NCBI GenBank assembly: GCA_964595955.1
Contig: CAZQSF010000017.1
Location: 1 to 50,933, forward strand
Origin: JAJDFU01 sp964595955
GTDB lineage: Bacteria > Bacteroidota > Bacteroidia > Chitinophagales > Saprospiraceae
DNA: 50,933 nt
Direction of reading: 5' to 3'
The notes under the pieces are model-generated. The model was not told where the DNA came from, ran no database searches, and saw only the letters and a program-made list of their open reading frames with translations. Positions within the stretch are counted from its first letter, which is position 1, and each line of letters begins with the position of its first letter. The position numbers were made by a program, and so were the translations under genes. This document shows, piece by piece, positions 23,662 to 31,916 of the stretch.

Positions 23662-26067
23662 ATGATATCGCATTTCAGACTCCCTGCAGCCCGAGCCGGG
23701 CTGTTTATCGGTTTGTTCTGGCTGGTCGTCCAGGCCTGTTCGCCTTCTGAGCCGGTCTTTGCCTTCATACCTCAATCGGTCGATCATTTTCTTCACCTGG
23801 CCGCCCCATATGTCGACCTCGTCGAGGGGCTTCCCCCTGAGCAACGAGCTGCTCTTGAGCGACTGGATGCTTTGACCGGTCCTTTTTCCACCTCCGAATT
23901 GTGGCTGTTTCCTTTTCCCGCCGGTGAGAGCAAAGAGACGTTTCTCATTTTGGTTCCCGAACCTGAGGCGGAGCCATGGGCACCGTATTTAGACAGCCTG
24001 CTGGAAGGTGCCCGGCAGAGCTACGACTACCGGGGAGTTCGCCTGTTTTCCCTACCCGTGGGCTGGGTAGCACAGGTCGGCGGGATGCTCTTGCTCGCCG
24101 AATACCCCTATGCCCTGGAAGATGCCCTTGCCCAATGGACAGACGGGAAGCCGCTCCCCGCTTGGCGGGGCTTGCAGCCCTTTAGACCGGCTACCCGGAG
24201 CATGTCCCTTTGGTTTGACGACTCCGGCTGGAAACGCTGGGCAGTCGGTCCGTCCTTGGCGCTTTCAGCTGAAAAGGGGGTGCTCAGTGCCAGGTTGGAC
24301 AGCTCGGGCGGCCTTTATCAGCTCAGCGGCATACTCGAAGGAGATTTTTCCGGACGTCTGCAAAAAACAGCAGCGCTCCGACCCTTCCTGGATGCTACCC
24401 CAAAATCTTCGGATTGGCTGGTCGCATCGGGGATCGACCTGTCGGGCCTGGCATCGAGTGCTTTGCCTGAAGCCGCACGGCGGGCTCTGGCTCCCGTCGG
24501 TGCCCTTGCCGGTTTCCAGCCCTATGCCGAATCGGGCACGACCTCCGTTACCGTGGGCATATTCCGGCTGGAGACCCAAGTCGACTGGGCCGGTACACTG
24601 ACCGAAGAACCCCCGGTAAGGCACCAACTCTTCGATCTGTACGAACTTGCGAGCAGTGCTGTTCCGGCCGCAGTATGGCCTGAGGCTTTTGCCCGGGACG
24701 GGAGCGTTTGGATGGCCCAGGCCGACCGCTTCGTTTTCTTTAGCCAGAACCGGCAGGGTCTGCAGCGCTGGCTGGATTACTACCTCACCGGTCAGGTCTG
24801 GGGGCAGGATGAGGCTCTTCTTGCCCTCCTGCCTCGTTTGCCGGCGGAGGCCGATGCCTGGTTGGTACTGCGACCTTCGGCTGATCTGCTTCCTCCCTGG
24901 CAGGGTATGGATCTCGCCTTTCTGCAAGTTCGAAACGGCCGGCTTAGCGGTACCGGCCTGGCCGATGGTCGTGCGGTCAAGTCGGGTTTTTGGGAGCTCG
25001 CCTGGCAGCAATCCCTGGACGCTCCGGTGCATTGGGGCCCCTACACCTCGAAGCAAGGCGGGCAGCAACTGCTTTGGATGCAGGATGCCACAAACCGGCT
25101 GTATACCCTGGATGGCCAATCGGGCGCGGTCGTATGGACACAGGCCCTGCCGAGGCGCTTGCTGCCCGGCCTGGCCCTGTTGCGGGGTTCGCTTTCCGCT
25201 CCCTATCATCTGGCCGTGTGTTCTCCCGGGCAGCTTTACCTTCTGGATTCCGATGGGCGAGCCGTGCCGCCTTTTCCTTTGCTCATGGAGGAAGAGGCTA
25301 CCACCGGGCCGGTCCTTTTCCCCGATGGGAGCCTGTCCGGCGATGCCGTACTCGTCCCGGCAGCCAATGGCGGCATCTATGGCTATGCCCAGAACGGATC
25401 GCCCCTGCCCGGCTGGGGGCCGCGCTGGGGCGTTGGGGCCGTTCGCCAGCGCCCTGTGGTCTTGCGCTACCGGCAGAACACCTACATTGCCGTACAGACG
25501 GAAGAGGGCTGGCTTCAACTTTTGGATCGCGAAGGCCGTTTGCACTTTCCGCCCGATAGCTTGAGTGGAGCCGGCCATGCACCTATCGGTTGGCAGCTAT
25601 TGCCGGAAGGTGCCCGGCTCGTCATCAACGAGGCCGAAGGGCGTGTGCGCATACGCAACTTGCAGGGGCAGGGATTCTTTCTTAGGTTGGCCCAACAGGG
25701 CGAGATCGATTTTCTGTTTGCCGACCTGCTCGGGGACGACCGAAAAGATTACCTCAGCACGCAAAACGACCGCATTCGATTGCATGCCTACCGGGGCACC
25801 TCCTTCGGGCTGCAGGCCTCCGGGGAGCTGCCCTTTCGACCGGATACCATCTTCGAGCTTGCGCTGCCCGAAGGCAAGTCGCGGGTTGGCCTTTGGAATC
25901 GATCCGATCGCAAAGCGCTGATCCTGGACAGCAGCTTGCAGGCCCGGCCCGAGTTTCAGCTTTCGGCAGACCGCCCCTTGATCAGCCTCGGGCATTCCGG
26001 GACGTATTTGGTAGTTACGACGCTTGACGAAAAGGTCTACGCATTCAGGCCAGACGCCAGTCAATAG
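23662..26067 (+). CDS. Large lipoprotein with PQQ-like beta-propeller C-terminal half, function unknown
   Basis: An 801-residue lipoprotein with lipobox VVQAC (Cys26) behind a clear signal peptide. Residues about 30-430 have no motif I can name. They contain paired segments of the type strand-LDSLLEGARQSYDYRGV..LFSLP and DALAQWTDGKPLP, reminiscent of the DUF3352-type extracellular proteins, and a weak internal repeat. From about 450 there are repeated strands such as QQLLWMQDATNRLYTLDGQS and GAVVWTQALPRRLLPG, then YLLDSDGRAVPPFPLL and GGIYGYAQNGSPLPGW. These look like PQQ/quinoprotein-type propeller blades. I do not see cofactor residues. The gene converges on ung with a 23-bp overlap of coding ends. 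Confidence 0.85.
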   Translation: MISHFRLPAARAGLFIGLFWLVVQACSPSEPVFAFIPQSVDHFLHLAAPYVDLVEGLPPEQRAALERLDALTGPFSTSELWLFPFPAGESKETFLILVPEPEAEPWAPYLDSLLEGARQSYDYRGVRLFSLPVGWVAQVGGMLLLAEYPYALEDALAQWTDGKPLPAWRGLQPFRPATRSMSLWFDDSGWKRWAVGPSLALSAEKGVLSARLDSSGGLYQLSGILEGDFSGRLQKTAALRPFLDATPKSSDWLVASGIDLSGLASSALPEAARRALAPVGALAGFQPYAESGTTSVTVGIFRLETQVDWAGTLTEEPPVRHQLFDLYELASSAVPAAVWPEAFARDGSVWMAQADRFVFFSQNRQGLQRWLDYYLTGQVWGQDEALLALLPRLPAEADAWLVLRPSADLLPPWQGMDLAFLQVRNGRLSGTGLADGRAVKSGFWELAWQQSLDAPVHWGPYTSKQGGQQLLWMQDATNRLYTLDGQSGAVVWTQALPRRLLPGLALLRGSLSAPYHLAVCSPGQLYLLDSDGRAVPPFPLLMEEEATTGPVLFPDGSLSGDAVLVPAANGGIYGYAQNGSPLPGWGPRWGVGAVRQRPVVLRYRQNTYIAVQTEEGWLQLLDREGRLHFPPDSLSGAGHAPIGWQLLPEGARLVINEAEGRVRIRNLQGQGFFLRLAQQGEIDFLFADLLGDDRKDYLSTQNDRIRLHAYRGTSFGLQASGELPFRPDTIFELALPEGKSRVGLWNRSDRKALILDSSLQARPEFQLSADRPLISLGHSGTYLVVTTLDEKVYAFRPDASQ

Positions 26068-26719
26068 GTGTGCGGCCCTGTTTTTCCAGGTAGGAATTGG
26101 CTTGGGAAAAATGCCGGTTTCCGAAAAAGGCATTGCGCGCCAGCGGGGAGGGGTGCGCCGCTTCCAATACCAGGTGCTTATCCGGCCGGATGAGCGCTTT
26201 CTTGCTACGGGCGAATCGCCCCCACAGCATAAATACGAGTCCGCTTCGCTCCTCGGAAAGCTTGCGGATTACGGCATCGGTGAAGTTCTGCCAGCCGATC
26301 TTTTGGTGCGAGCCGGGCTTGTTGCGCTCTACTGTCAGCATGGCATTGAGCAGGAAAACACCCTGCCTGGCCCAGCCGGTAAGGTCGCCCTGCGATGGAG
26401 CTTGTATGCCCAGATCGTCTTCCAGCTCCTTAAAGATGTTCTTCAGGGAAGGAGGTACGCGCACCGAGCTGGGCACCGAAAAGCAGAGTCCCATAGCTTC
26501 CCCCGGATTGTGATACGGATCCTGGCCCAGGATAACCACCTTGACCTCCGGAAAAGGCGTTAAATTGAACGCATTGAAAATAAGCGAGCCCGGTGGGTAG
26601 ATGGCTTTGCCGGAAGCTTTTTCCTTTTTTAAAAAGGTAGCCAGGGCCTGAAAGTAGGGCTCCTTGAATTCGTCTTCCAGGACGGCCTTCCAGCTTGGTT
26701 CAATTTTGACGTTGGACAT
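26045..26719 (-). CDS. ung: Uracil-DNA glycosylase, family 1
   Basis: Removes uracil from DNA in base excision repair. The 224-residue length is normal for the family. The catalytic motif is VVILGQDPYHNPGEAMGLCF near residues 61-80, with the water-activating Asp in GQDPYH. The C-terminal HPSPLARNAFFGNRHFSQAN carries the conserved His of the HPSPLSA motif and the minor-groove loop. The uracil-recognising Asn lies in VFLLNAMLTVE. The start codon is ATG at 26717-26719. The 3' end overlaps the 3' end of the convergent lipoprotein gene by 23 bp. Confidence 0.98.
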   Translation of the reverse strand: MSNVKIEPSWKAVLEDEFKEPYFQALATFLKKEKASGKAIYPPGSLIFNAFNLTPFPEVKVVILGQDPYHNPGEAMGLCFSVPSSVRVPPSLKNIFKELEDDLGIQAPSQGDLTGWARQGVFLLNAMLTVERNKPGSHQKIGWQNFTDAVIRKLSEERSGLVFMLWGRFARSKKALIRPDKHLVLEAAHPSPLARNAFFGNRHFSQANSYLEKQGRTPIDWRLA

Positions 26720-26851
26720 GAACGAAACTTATACTATTCCAAGGATAAAATTTGGCAAGAACCGTCCAAAGGGTGATGACCAAACAAGCTTTTAAAACCG
26801 TGAATACGCGCCTTAAAAAATTGTTTGCGACTTATTTGGTTCCCAACGGCA

Positions 26852-27778
26852 TTATTCGGCAGCCAGGGCTTCCATGCGAGCTTGTTGGGTTCGCCCCATC
26901 TGCACCAATTTGAGCAACGAACGCTTGAGCAGGTTGGGCTCGGTGAACAGCAAGTCGTGACCGCGGTCGGGCACCATCAGCAGCTCTTTTCGGGCTGCAT
27001 TGGTGAGGTGTTCGAGGGCAAACTCCGCATTGAAGGGGTAAATGAGCCCGTCGGCGGTGCCGTGCAAAATAATGCAGGCACTCCGGACGCGATGCCAGAG
27101 ACTTTCCATGTCCTTGAGCTGCTCGAAGTGGGACAGTTTCTCGGCATTGGCTACCTGTATAGGCCTGGGTACGATCCATTTGAGTAGCCAGTGGCTGGTC
27201 GGGTAGGAGATCCAATAGGTCTTTTCCGCACCGGGCGCCACAGAGGCCGACTGCAACAGCAGGCCGTCGACCAGGTCGGGGAAGTCCATGGCGATGCGCG
27301 CGGCTACCGTACCGCCGTAGGAAGAGCCGTGCAGGATAATTCGCTCGAACTCCTTTCGCTTTTCTTTCAAGATCCCGCCTATGTATTCAGCTTGTTTTTT
27401 GACTGATATCTCGGGTTTTCCAAAGCCGGAAAACCCGTAGCCCGGACGGTCGACGGTCATGAGCTGAGCATTGGCCAACAGCGCGCTGTCCAGCAGGAGG
27501 GAGCGCCAGAAAGCCGAAGAGCTGGGCGCGCCGTGTACGAACAGGATGAGCGTGGACTTTCGAGCGCCCAATTGCAGATAGCGGATCTTCCGCTCCGGAA
27601 AGGCCTTGTAGCCCACAGTGGCTTGCAATTGGGGGTTTTCCTGACGCACCCACTCGAGAAATTCCTGATCGGTCATGCGGGCATCCAGAAATGAATAAGT
27701 GGTGTACAAACCCAGAAATAAGAGGAGGGAGATGTAAAAGCGCTTTTTCTTGAATACGCGGCTTAAAAAGTTGTTCAT
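26852..27778 (-). CDS. Membrane-anchored alpha/beta hydrolase
   Basis: A 308-residue serine hydrolase of the alpha/beta fold. The N-terminal YISLLLFLGLYTTYSFLDA is a membrane anchor. The oxyanion segment is FVHGAPSSSAFWRSLLLDS, the nucleophile elbow HGSSYGG places Ser153, an acid candidate lies in LHGTADGLIYP (Asp), and the catalytic His is in VPDRGHDLLF. The triad is complete. The substrate is not predictable. The gene is a minus-strand single unit: 132 bp downstream of it to ung, and 361 bp upstream to ppdK. That upstream gap contains three hairpins. Confidence 0.9.
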   Translation of the reverse strand: MNNFLSRVFKKKRFYISLLLFLGLYTTYSFLDARMTDQEFLEWVRQENPQLQATVGYKAFPERKIRYLQLGARKSTLILFVHGAPSSSAFWRSLLLDSALLANAQLMTVDRPGYGFSGFGKPEISVKKQAEYIGGILKEKRKEFERIILHGSSYGGTVAARIAMDFPDLVDGLLLQSASVAPGAEKTYWISYPTSHWLLKWIVPRPIQVANAEKLSHFEQLKDMESLWHRVRSACIILHGTADGLIYPFNAEFALEHLTNAARKELLMVPDRGHDLLFTEPNLLKRSLLKLVQMGRTQQARMEALAAE

Positions 27779-27988
27779 GGAAGCGGGATCAATACTCGGA
27801 ATTGGTTCTTCGGATATTTAGTAGAAAAAACAAAATGGGGAAGTAAAAGTTGGGTCTTCGTCTTGCGGGACAAGGCGAACCGGTTACAGGGGAGGTCCAC
27901 AGGACCCAGGATCTCGGAATTGCCGGCCTAAATGAATCCCTCTTCTCCTTTTCCGCCATGGAACGAAACAGCTTATTAAAGCTCGAAT

Positions 27989-28030
27989 AGGCTCGGCCGG
28001 AAAATTCACGGAAATTTTCCAGCCGAGCCT
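27989..28030 (-). terminator. Long stem-loop downstream of ppdK (third and strongest of three)
   Basis: 18-base arms at 27989-28006 and 28013-28030 pair with a single mismatch around a 6-base loop. On the minus strand no clean T run follows, so it may be a factor-dependent terminator, a stabilising 3' structure, or a small structured RNA. Confidence 0.5.
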
Positions 28031-28034
28031 CAGG

Positions 28035-28054
28035 TCCCGGAACCCAATCCGGGA
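28035..28054 (-). repeat. Small hairpin in the ppdK 3' region
   Basis: 7-bp perfect arms TCCCGGA / TCCGGGA with a 6-base loop, 4 bp from the long stem-loop. Confidence 0.45.
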
Positions 28055-28068
28055 GAAAGTTTATTCCG

Positions 28069-28093
28069 GGTTTTCAGGGTTAGACTGAAAACC
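28069..28093 (-). terminator. Hairpin just after the ppdK stop
   Basis: 9-bp perfect arms GGTTTTCAG / CTGAAAACC with a 7-base loop, 46 bp beyond the ppdK stop codon. No T run follows on the minus strand. Confidence 0.45.
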
Positions 28094-28139
28094 AATAAGC
28101 CCGTCAGCCCGATGACCATCAACTTCTACATCTGTCAGG

Positions 28140-30875
28140 CTACTGCTGTTGTTGCTTCACCCGCGCCTGGGCCGCCACCAGTCGGGCGACGGGCACGCGG
28201 TAGGGTGAGCAGCTGACGTAGTCCAGCCCGATGCGCTCGAAGAAGTGGATGGATGCGGGGTTGCCGCCGTGCTCCCCACATATGCCGAGCTTGATGTCCG
28301 GCCGGGTCTCGCGACCTTTTTCGACGGCATGGCGCACCAGCCGGCCCACCCCGTTCTCGTCGATCTGCCGGAAGGGATCGAAGTCCATGATGCCCTGGTC
28401 CAGGTAGATGGGCAGAAACTTACCGATGTCGTCGCGAGAAAACCCGAAGGTCATCTGGGTGAGATCGTTGGTGCCGAAGGAGAAGAACTCGGCGTATTCC
28501 GCGATGAGGTCGGCGGTGATGGCAGCCCGGGGGATCTCGATCATGGTGCCCACCTGGAAGTCGATGCGGTCGCCCTGCTCCTCGAATACTTGCTCGGCCG
28601 TCGCGCGGATGATGGCGTCCTGTTGCCTGAACTCCCGCTGCCGGCCGATGAGCGGCACCATAATCTCCGGGCGGGGGTGTAGGCCTTTCCGCTTGGCGGT
28701 TAGGGCCGCTTCGATGATGGCCCGGGTCTGCATTTCGGTGATCTCCGGGAAGGTGATGCCGAGGCGGCAGCCGCGATGGCCCAGCATGGGGTTGACCTCA
28801 TCCAGGTTTTCGATGAGCGCCTGTATGGCTTCCAGGTTCATATGCATATCCTTTGCCATTTCTTGCTGGCTGCGCGTGTCGTGGGGCAGAAATTCGTGCA
28901 GGGGCGGATCCAGCAGGCGAATGGTCACGGGCTTGCCGTCCATGGCCCGGAAGAGGCCCTCGAAGTCCTGGCGCTGCATGGGCAGCAGCTTGTCCAGGGC
29001 CTTGCGGCGGCCGGCCTCGTCGCTGGCGAGAATCATTTCCCGGACGGCGGTGATGCGGTCACCGCCGAAGAACATGTGCTCGGTGCGACACAAGCCGATG
29101 CCCTGCGCCCCAAAGCGCTTGGCGATTTCCGCCTCTTCCGGCGTATCGGCATTGGTGCGCACCGCGAGGCGCGCGTGCCGGTCGGCCAGGTGCATGAGTT
29201 TGGCGAAGTAGTCGTCAATTTTGGGTTCTTGAGTCGGGAGCTGCTCCGGATAGACCTCACCGGTATTGCCGTTGATGGAGATCCAGTCGCCTTTTCTGAG
29301 GAGGACCCCATTGGCGTGCAGGGTTTCGTCCGGGTAGCTGACCTTCAGGCTTTCTGCGCCGGCCACGCAGCACTTGCCCATTCCTCGGGCTACGATGGCC
29401 GCATGAGAGGTCATGCCGCCCCGCACCGTGAGAATGCCTTTGGCCACGCTCATACCGCGCAGGTCTTCCGGTGAAGTCTCCTGCCGCACGAGAATGGTGG
29501 GGATGCCTTCGGCGGCCCAGGCCTCGGCATCGTCTGCAAAAAATACCACCCGTCCGGTGGCGGCTCCGGGCGAAGCGGGCAGGCCCCGCGCCAGAACCTC
29601 GATACCCTTCAGCACCGCGTCCTCAAAAACGGGGTGCAGCAGGTCTTCCAGGCGCTCGGGATCCATGCGCAGCAGGGCCGTCTTTTCATCGATCATGCCC
29701 TGTTGCAGCATCTCCATGCCGATGCGCACCATGGCCTGTCCCGTGCGCTTCCCGTTTCGGGTTTGCAGGATCCATAGGTTGCCTTCCTGGATGGTAAACT
29801 CGATGTCCTGCATGTCGCGGTAGTGGTCCTCCAGGCGGGTTTCGTACTCAAGCAGCTTTTCGTACACCTCCGGCATGAGTTCTTCCAGCGAGGGGTAGTT
29901 GGCCCGGCGGTCCTCTTCCGGCACCCCGGTAAGCTGCGCCCAGCGGCGGGAGCCGGTGAGGCTGATCTGCTGGGGTGTGCGAACGCCGGCGACCACGTCC
30001 TCGCCCTGGGCGTTGATGAGGAACTCGCCGTTGAACAGGTCCTCCCCCGTAGCTGCGTTCCGGGTGAAGGCCACGCCGGTCGCACTCTGATCGCCGAGGT
30101 TGCCGTACACCATGGCCTGTACGTTGACGGCCGTGCCCCAGTCTTCGGGAATGTGATTGAGTTGGCGGTACACCCGGGCCCGGTTGTTGTTCCAGCTTTC
30201 AAACACGGCGAACACCGCCTCCCAAAGCTGCTCCCAGGGGTCTGTAGGCAGGGGTTTGCCCACTTTGTCGCGGATGAGTTGCTCAAAGCGTTGAACCAGG
30301 GTTTGGAAATCCTCTGCCGTGAGTTGAATGTCCTGGCTCACCCCCCGTTCGGCTTTCACCTGCTGAATGACCTGTTCGAAGGGATCCTCTTCCTTGTCGG
30401 AACCCGGCTTGAGGCCCATCACTACATCGCCGTACATTTGAACGAAGCGGCGGTAGGAGTCCCAGGCAAAACGTTCATCGCCCCATTTTCGGATGATCCC
30501 TTCTACCACGGACGGATGGATGCCGATATTCAGTACTGTATCCATCATGCCGGGCATGGACACCTGCGCGCCGGATCGCACGGAGAGCAAGAGCGGATTG
30601 GACGGATCGCCGAATTGCAGGCCAATCACTGATTCCATGTGCCGAATACCCTCCTCTACGGCCGTTCGGATGGCCTCGAAGGTGGCCTCTCGCCCGTGTT
30701 GGGTATAATAGTTGCAAACTTCGGTTGTGATGGTGAATCCCGGCGGTACCGGGAGGCCGATGCGATTCATTTCGGCCAGGTTGGCGCCTTTTCCGCCCAG
30801 TAGTTCTTTCATCTCGGCCTTGCCTTCGGCCTGGCCGGCGCCGAAGGTATATACGGGTTTGGCAGGTGTCGTCAT
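28140..30875 (-). CDS. ppdK: Pyruvate, phosphate dikinase
   Basis: Interconverts pyruvate + ATP + phosphate with phosphoenolpyruvate + AMP + pyrophosphate; in heterotrophs it can act in glycolysis or gluconeogenesis. With the ATG at 30873-30875 the protein has 911 residues. The N-terminal ATP-grasp domain starts KELLGGKGANLAEMNRIGLP. The phosphorylated His is His491 in VRGGMTSHAAIVARGMGK. The C-terminal PEP/pyruvate barrel has ARTDA-type residues (VRTNADTPEEAEIAKRFGAQ), GLCRTEHMFF, FGTNDLTQMTFGFSRDD and ICGEHGG. An in-frame start 48 bases earlier gives a non-conserved hydrophobic leader, so the later ATG is preferred. It ends in a Gln run. Pyrophosphate it produces links it loosely to the pyrophosphatase in this window. 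Confidence 0.97.
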   Translation of the reverse strand: MTTPAKPVYTFGAGQAEGKAEMKELLGGKGANLAEMNRIGLPVPPGFTITTEVCNYYTQHGREATFEAIRTAVEEGIRHMESVIGLQFGDPSNPLLLSVRSGAQVSMPGMMDTVLNIGIHPSVVEGIIRKWGDERFAWDSYRRFVQMYGDVVMGLKPGSDKEEDPFEQVIQQVKAERGVSQDIQLTAEDFQTLVQRFEQLIRDKVGKPLPTDPWEQLWEAVFAVFESWNNNRARVYRQLNHIPEDWGTAVNVQAMVYGNLGDQSATGVAFTRNAATGEDLFNGEFLINAQGEDVVAGVRTPQQISLTGSRRWAQLTGVPEEDRRANYPSLEELMPEVYEKLLEYETRLEDHYRDMQDIEFTIQEGNLWILQTRNGKRTGQAMVRIGMEMLQQGMIDEKTALLRMDPERLEDLLHPVFEDAVLKGIEVLARGLPASPGAATGRVVFFADDAEAWAAEGIPTILVRQETSPEDLRGMSVAKGILTVRGGMTSHAAIVARGMGKCCVAGAESLKVSYPDETLHANGVLLRKGDWISINGNTGEVYPEQLPTQEPKIDDYFAKLMHLADRHARLAVRTNADTPEEAEIAKRFGAQGIGLCRTEHMFFGGDRITAVREMILASDEAGRRKALDKLLPMQRQDFEGLFRAMDGKPVTIRLLDPPLHEFLPHDTRSQQEMAKDMHMNLEAIQALIENLDEVNPMLGHRGCRLGITFPEITEMQTRAIIEAALTAKRKGLHPRPEIMVPLIGRQREFRQQDAIIRATAEQVFEEQGDRIDFQVGTMIEIPRAAITADLIAEYAEFFSFGTNDLTQMTFGFSRDDIGKFLPIYLDQGIMDFDPFRQIDENGVGRLVRHAVEKGRETRPDIKLGICGEHGGNPASIHFFERIGLDYVSCSPYRVPVARLVAAQARVKQQQQ

Positions 30876-30963
30876 AATGAATAGGAATATTTTGTGCGGG
30901 AAAAAGATATTGAAGCCGAACAATAATTATATTGACATCGGTTATTCCGAAAGCTGATTTTCA

Positions 30964-30982
30964 GCAGGAAAGAAATTCCTGC
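30964..30982 (-). repeat. Small inverted repeat upstream of ppdK
   Basis: Perfect 7-bp arms GCAGGAA / TTCCTGC with an AGAAA loop, about 90 bp upstream of the ppdK start in a 343-bp gap shared with tRNA-Arg. It could be an operator; nothing else recognisable lies in the ppdK half of the gap. Confidence 0.35.
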
Positions 30983-31071
30983 ATCCTGCCCAAGCTAATT
31001 CCCGGCCTGATGAATAGTCGATCCTCCATTTCGGCAACTTGCCTCAACTCTGGAAATAGTCTATTTTTGCA

Positions 31072-31079
31072 GCGTTCAG
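31072..31079 (+). promoter_or_regulatory. -7 promoter element, probably for the tRNA genes
   Basis: TATTTTTG followed by C is an exact match to TAnnTTTG on the plus strand, 139 bp before tRNA-Arg. No TTG at -33 spacing. The rest of the gap to the tRNA contains no gene. Confidence 0.4.
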
Positions 31080-31218
31080 TCAGATTGCGTTCCACTGATC
31101 AAGATTCAGATAACCATTCTTGAAGCTGTTATGAGTGTGCATAGAAGCGACTCGTACGGTTTAACTAGGATACTGAGCGTAGAAGAACGCCTGATAATAG
31201 GTTCTTTGAATACGAACG

Positions 31219-31292
31219 GGTCCCGTAGCTCAGCTGGATAGAGCAGCTGACTTCTAATCAGCAGGTCGCAGGTTCGAATCCTGCCGGGATCA
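31219..31292 (+). tRNA. tRNA-Arg (anticodon TCT)
   Basis: A 74-base cloverleaf. The acceptor GGTCCCG pairs with CGGGATC (one G-T), the D stem is GCTC/GAGC, the anticodon stem GCTGA/TCAGC has loop CTTCTAA (anticodon 31253-31255, TCT, reads AGA), and the T stem GCAGG/CCTGC has loop TTCGAAT. The discriminator is A at 31292. CCA is not encoded. Confidence 0.97.
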
Positions 31293-31438
31293 CTTCGCCT
31301 TTTCCTTTTTATCCGCCTCAAGGTACCGGGGTGATTTCTTGGCTTTCGCCTCGAAATCGAAGGCTTGCTTGGGAAAAACATCCCCAAAACTGCATATTTG
31401 CAAGCCTCTAAATCCAAACCTGAGTTCCGGTTGTAACT

Positions 31439-31475
31439 GGAGGAGTGCCAGCTCTGACGAGCTTTGCTTCGTCAG
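31439..31475 (+). repeat. Copy of the tRNA-Ser 5' end followed by a hairpin
   Basis: Bases 31439-31451 are identical to the first 13 bases of the tRNA-Ser gene 75 bp downstream. They are followed at 31454-31475 by a hairpin with arms CTGACGA / TCGTCAG. The hairpin may end the tRNA-Arg transcript; the 13-base match may be a remnant of a tRNA copy. Confidence 0.5.
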
Positions 31476-31513
31476 CATTTGAATTCAAGTGAAAAAGAAA
31501 AACATAGACCTCA

Positions 31514-31600
31514 GGAGGAGTGCCAGAGTGGTCGAATGGGCCGCACTCGAAATGCGGTGTACTGGCGACGGTACCGGGGGTTCGAATCCCTCCTCCTCCG
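31514..31600 (+). tRNA. tRNA-Ser (anticodon CGA)
   Basis: An 87-base type II tRNA. The acceptor GGAGGAG pairs with CTCCTCC, the anticodon stem CCGCA/TGCGG has loop CTCGAAA (anticodon CGA, reads TCG), a long variable arm (TGTACTGGCGACGGTACC region) follows, and the T stem GGGGG/CCCTC has loop TTCGAAT. The discriminator is G at 31600, as usual for Ser. CCA is not encoded. Confidence 0.97.
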
Positions 31601-31618
31601 CAACGCCCCCTTGGAGCC

Positions 31619-31643
31619 GGCCGCCGACAGGCGGCCTTTTTTT
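31619..31643 (+). terminator. Rho-independent terminator after tRNA-Ser
   Basis: A perfect 7-bp stem GGCCGCC / GGCGGCC with a GACA loop is followed by seven T. It is nested in a larger inverted repeat (17-base arms 31606-31622 and 31709-31725). Confidence 0.88.
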
Positions 31644-31669
31644 ATGCCCTCCCTCCGGACCAAGCTCGC

Positions 31670-31715
31670 TTGAGGCCGGCGGGAAGGCATAAAAAAGAAA
31701 GCCCGCAGGGCCGGC
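31670..31715. repeat. 46-bp intergenic repeat, copy 1
   Basis: 41 of 46 bases match copy 2. It starts TTGAGGCCGGCGGGA and ends AGCCCGCAGGGCCGGC, with an A-rich middle. Its variable part (AAGGCAT) pairs with ATGCC at 31644-31648 upstream. On the minus strand the A-rich part becomes a T-rich tail after a GCCC-TGC-GGGC hairpin, which is terminator-like. Confidence 0.8.
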
Positions 31716-31797
31716 TCCAAGGGGGGCATTGCAGGCCCCCCGAATGGGATCACCGCCAGGTAATCCCTCCCTCAATACTAACGCCGTCCCAAGTACT

Positions 31798-31843
31798 TTG
31801 AGGCCGGCGGGAGGATTAAAAAAAGAAAGCCCGCAGGGCCGGC
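31798..31843. repeat. 46-bp intergenic repeat, copy 2
   Basis: Second copy, 128 bp after the first. The five differences fall in one block, and the changed bases (GGATTA) pair with TAATCC at 31761-31766, so the stem is kept. It lies 43 bp upstream of the -7 element of the next gene. Confidence 0.8.
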
Positions 31844-31885
31844 CCTTCCTTTTTCAGGTAGCGGAAAGAAGTCTGGTGCGTTCCT

Positions 31886-31893
31886 TATTTTTG
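31886..31893 (+). promoter_or_regulatory. -7 promoter element for the thioredoxin-fold lipoprotein
   Basis: TATTTTTG matches TAnnTTTG exactly and ends 23 bp before the ATG at 31917. No TTG at -33 spacing. Confidence 0.4.
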
Positions 31894-31916
31894 GCCATCA
31901 AAAAACGGATCCTCCC

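Noticed and set aside
24265..25578. 437-codon frame opposite the 801-residue lipoprotein
   Set aside because: The plus-strand gene has a lipobox and regular domain pattern; the antisense product is Arg/Gln/Pro-rich without motifs.
31514..31600. tRNA-Ser as an integration site for a genomic island
   Set aside because: No integrase, no repeat of the tRNA 3' end downstream, and normal housekeeping genes follow.
31464..31801. Several short frames across tRNA-Ser and the repeat region on both strands
   Set aside because: They read through the tRNA, the terminator and the repeats, and have no coding character.
31670..31843. Possible CRISPR array
   Set aside because: Only two repeat copies, no regular spacers, no cas genes.
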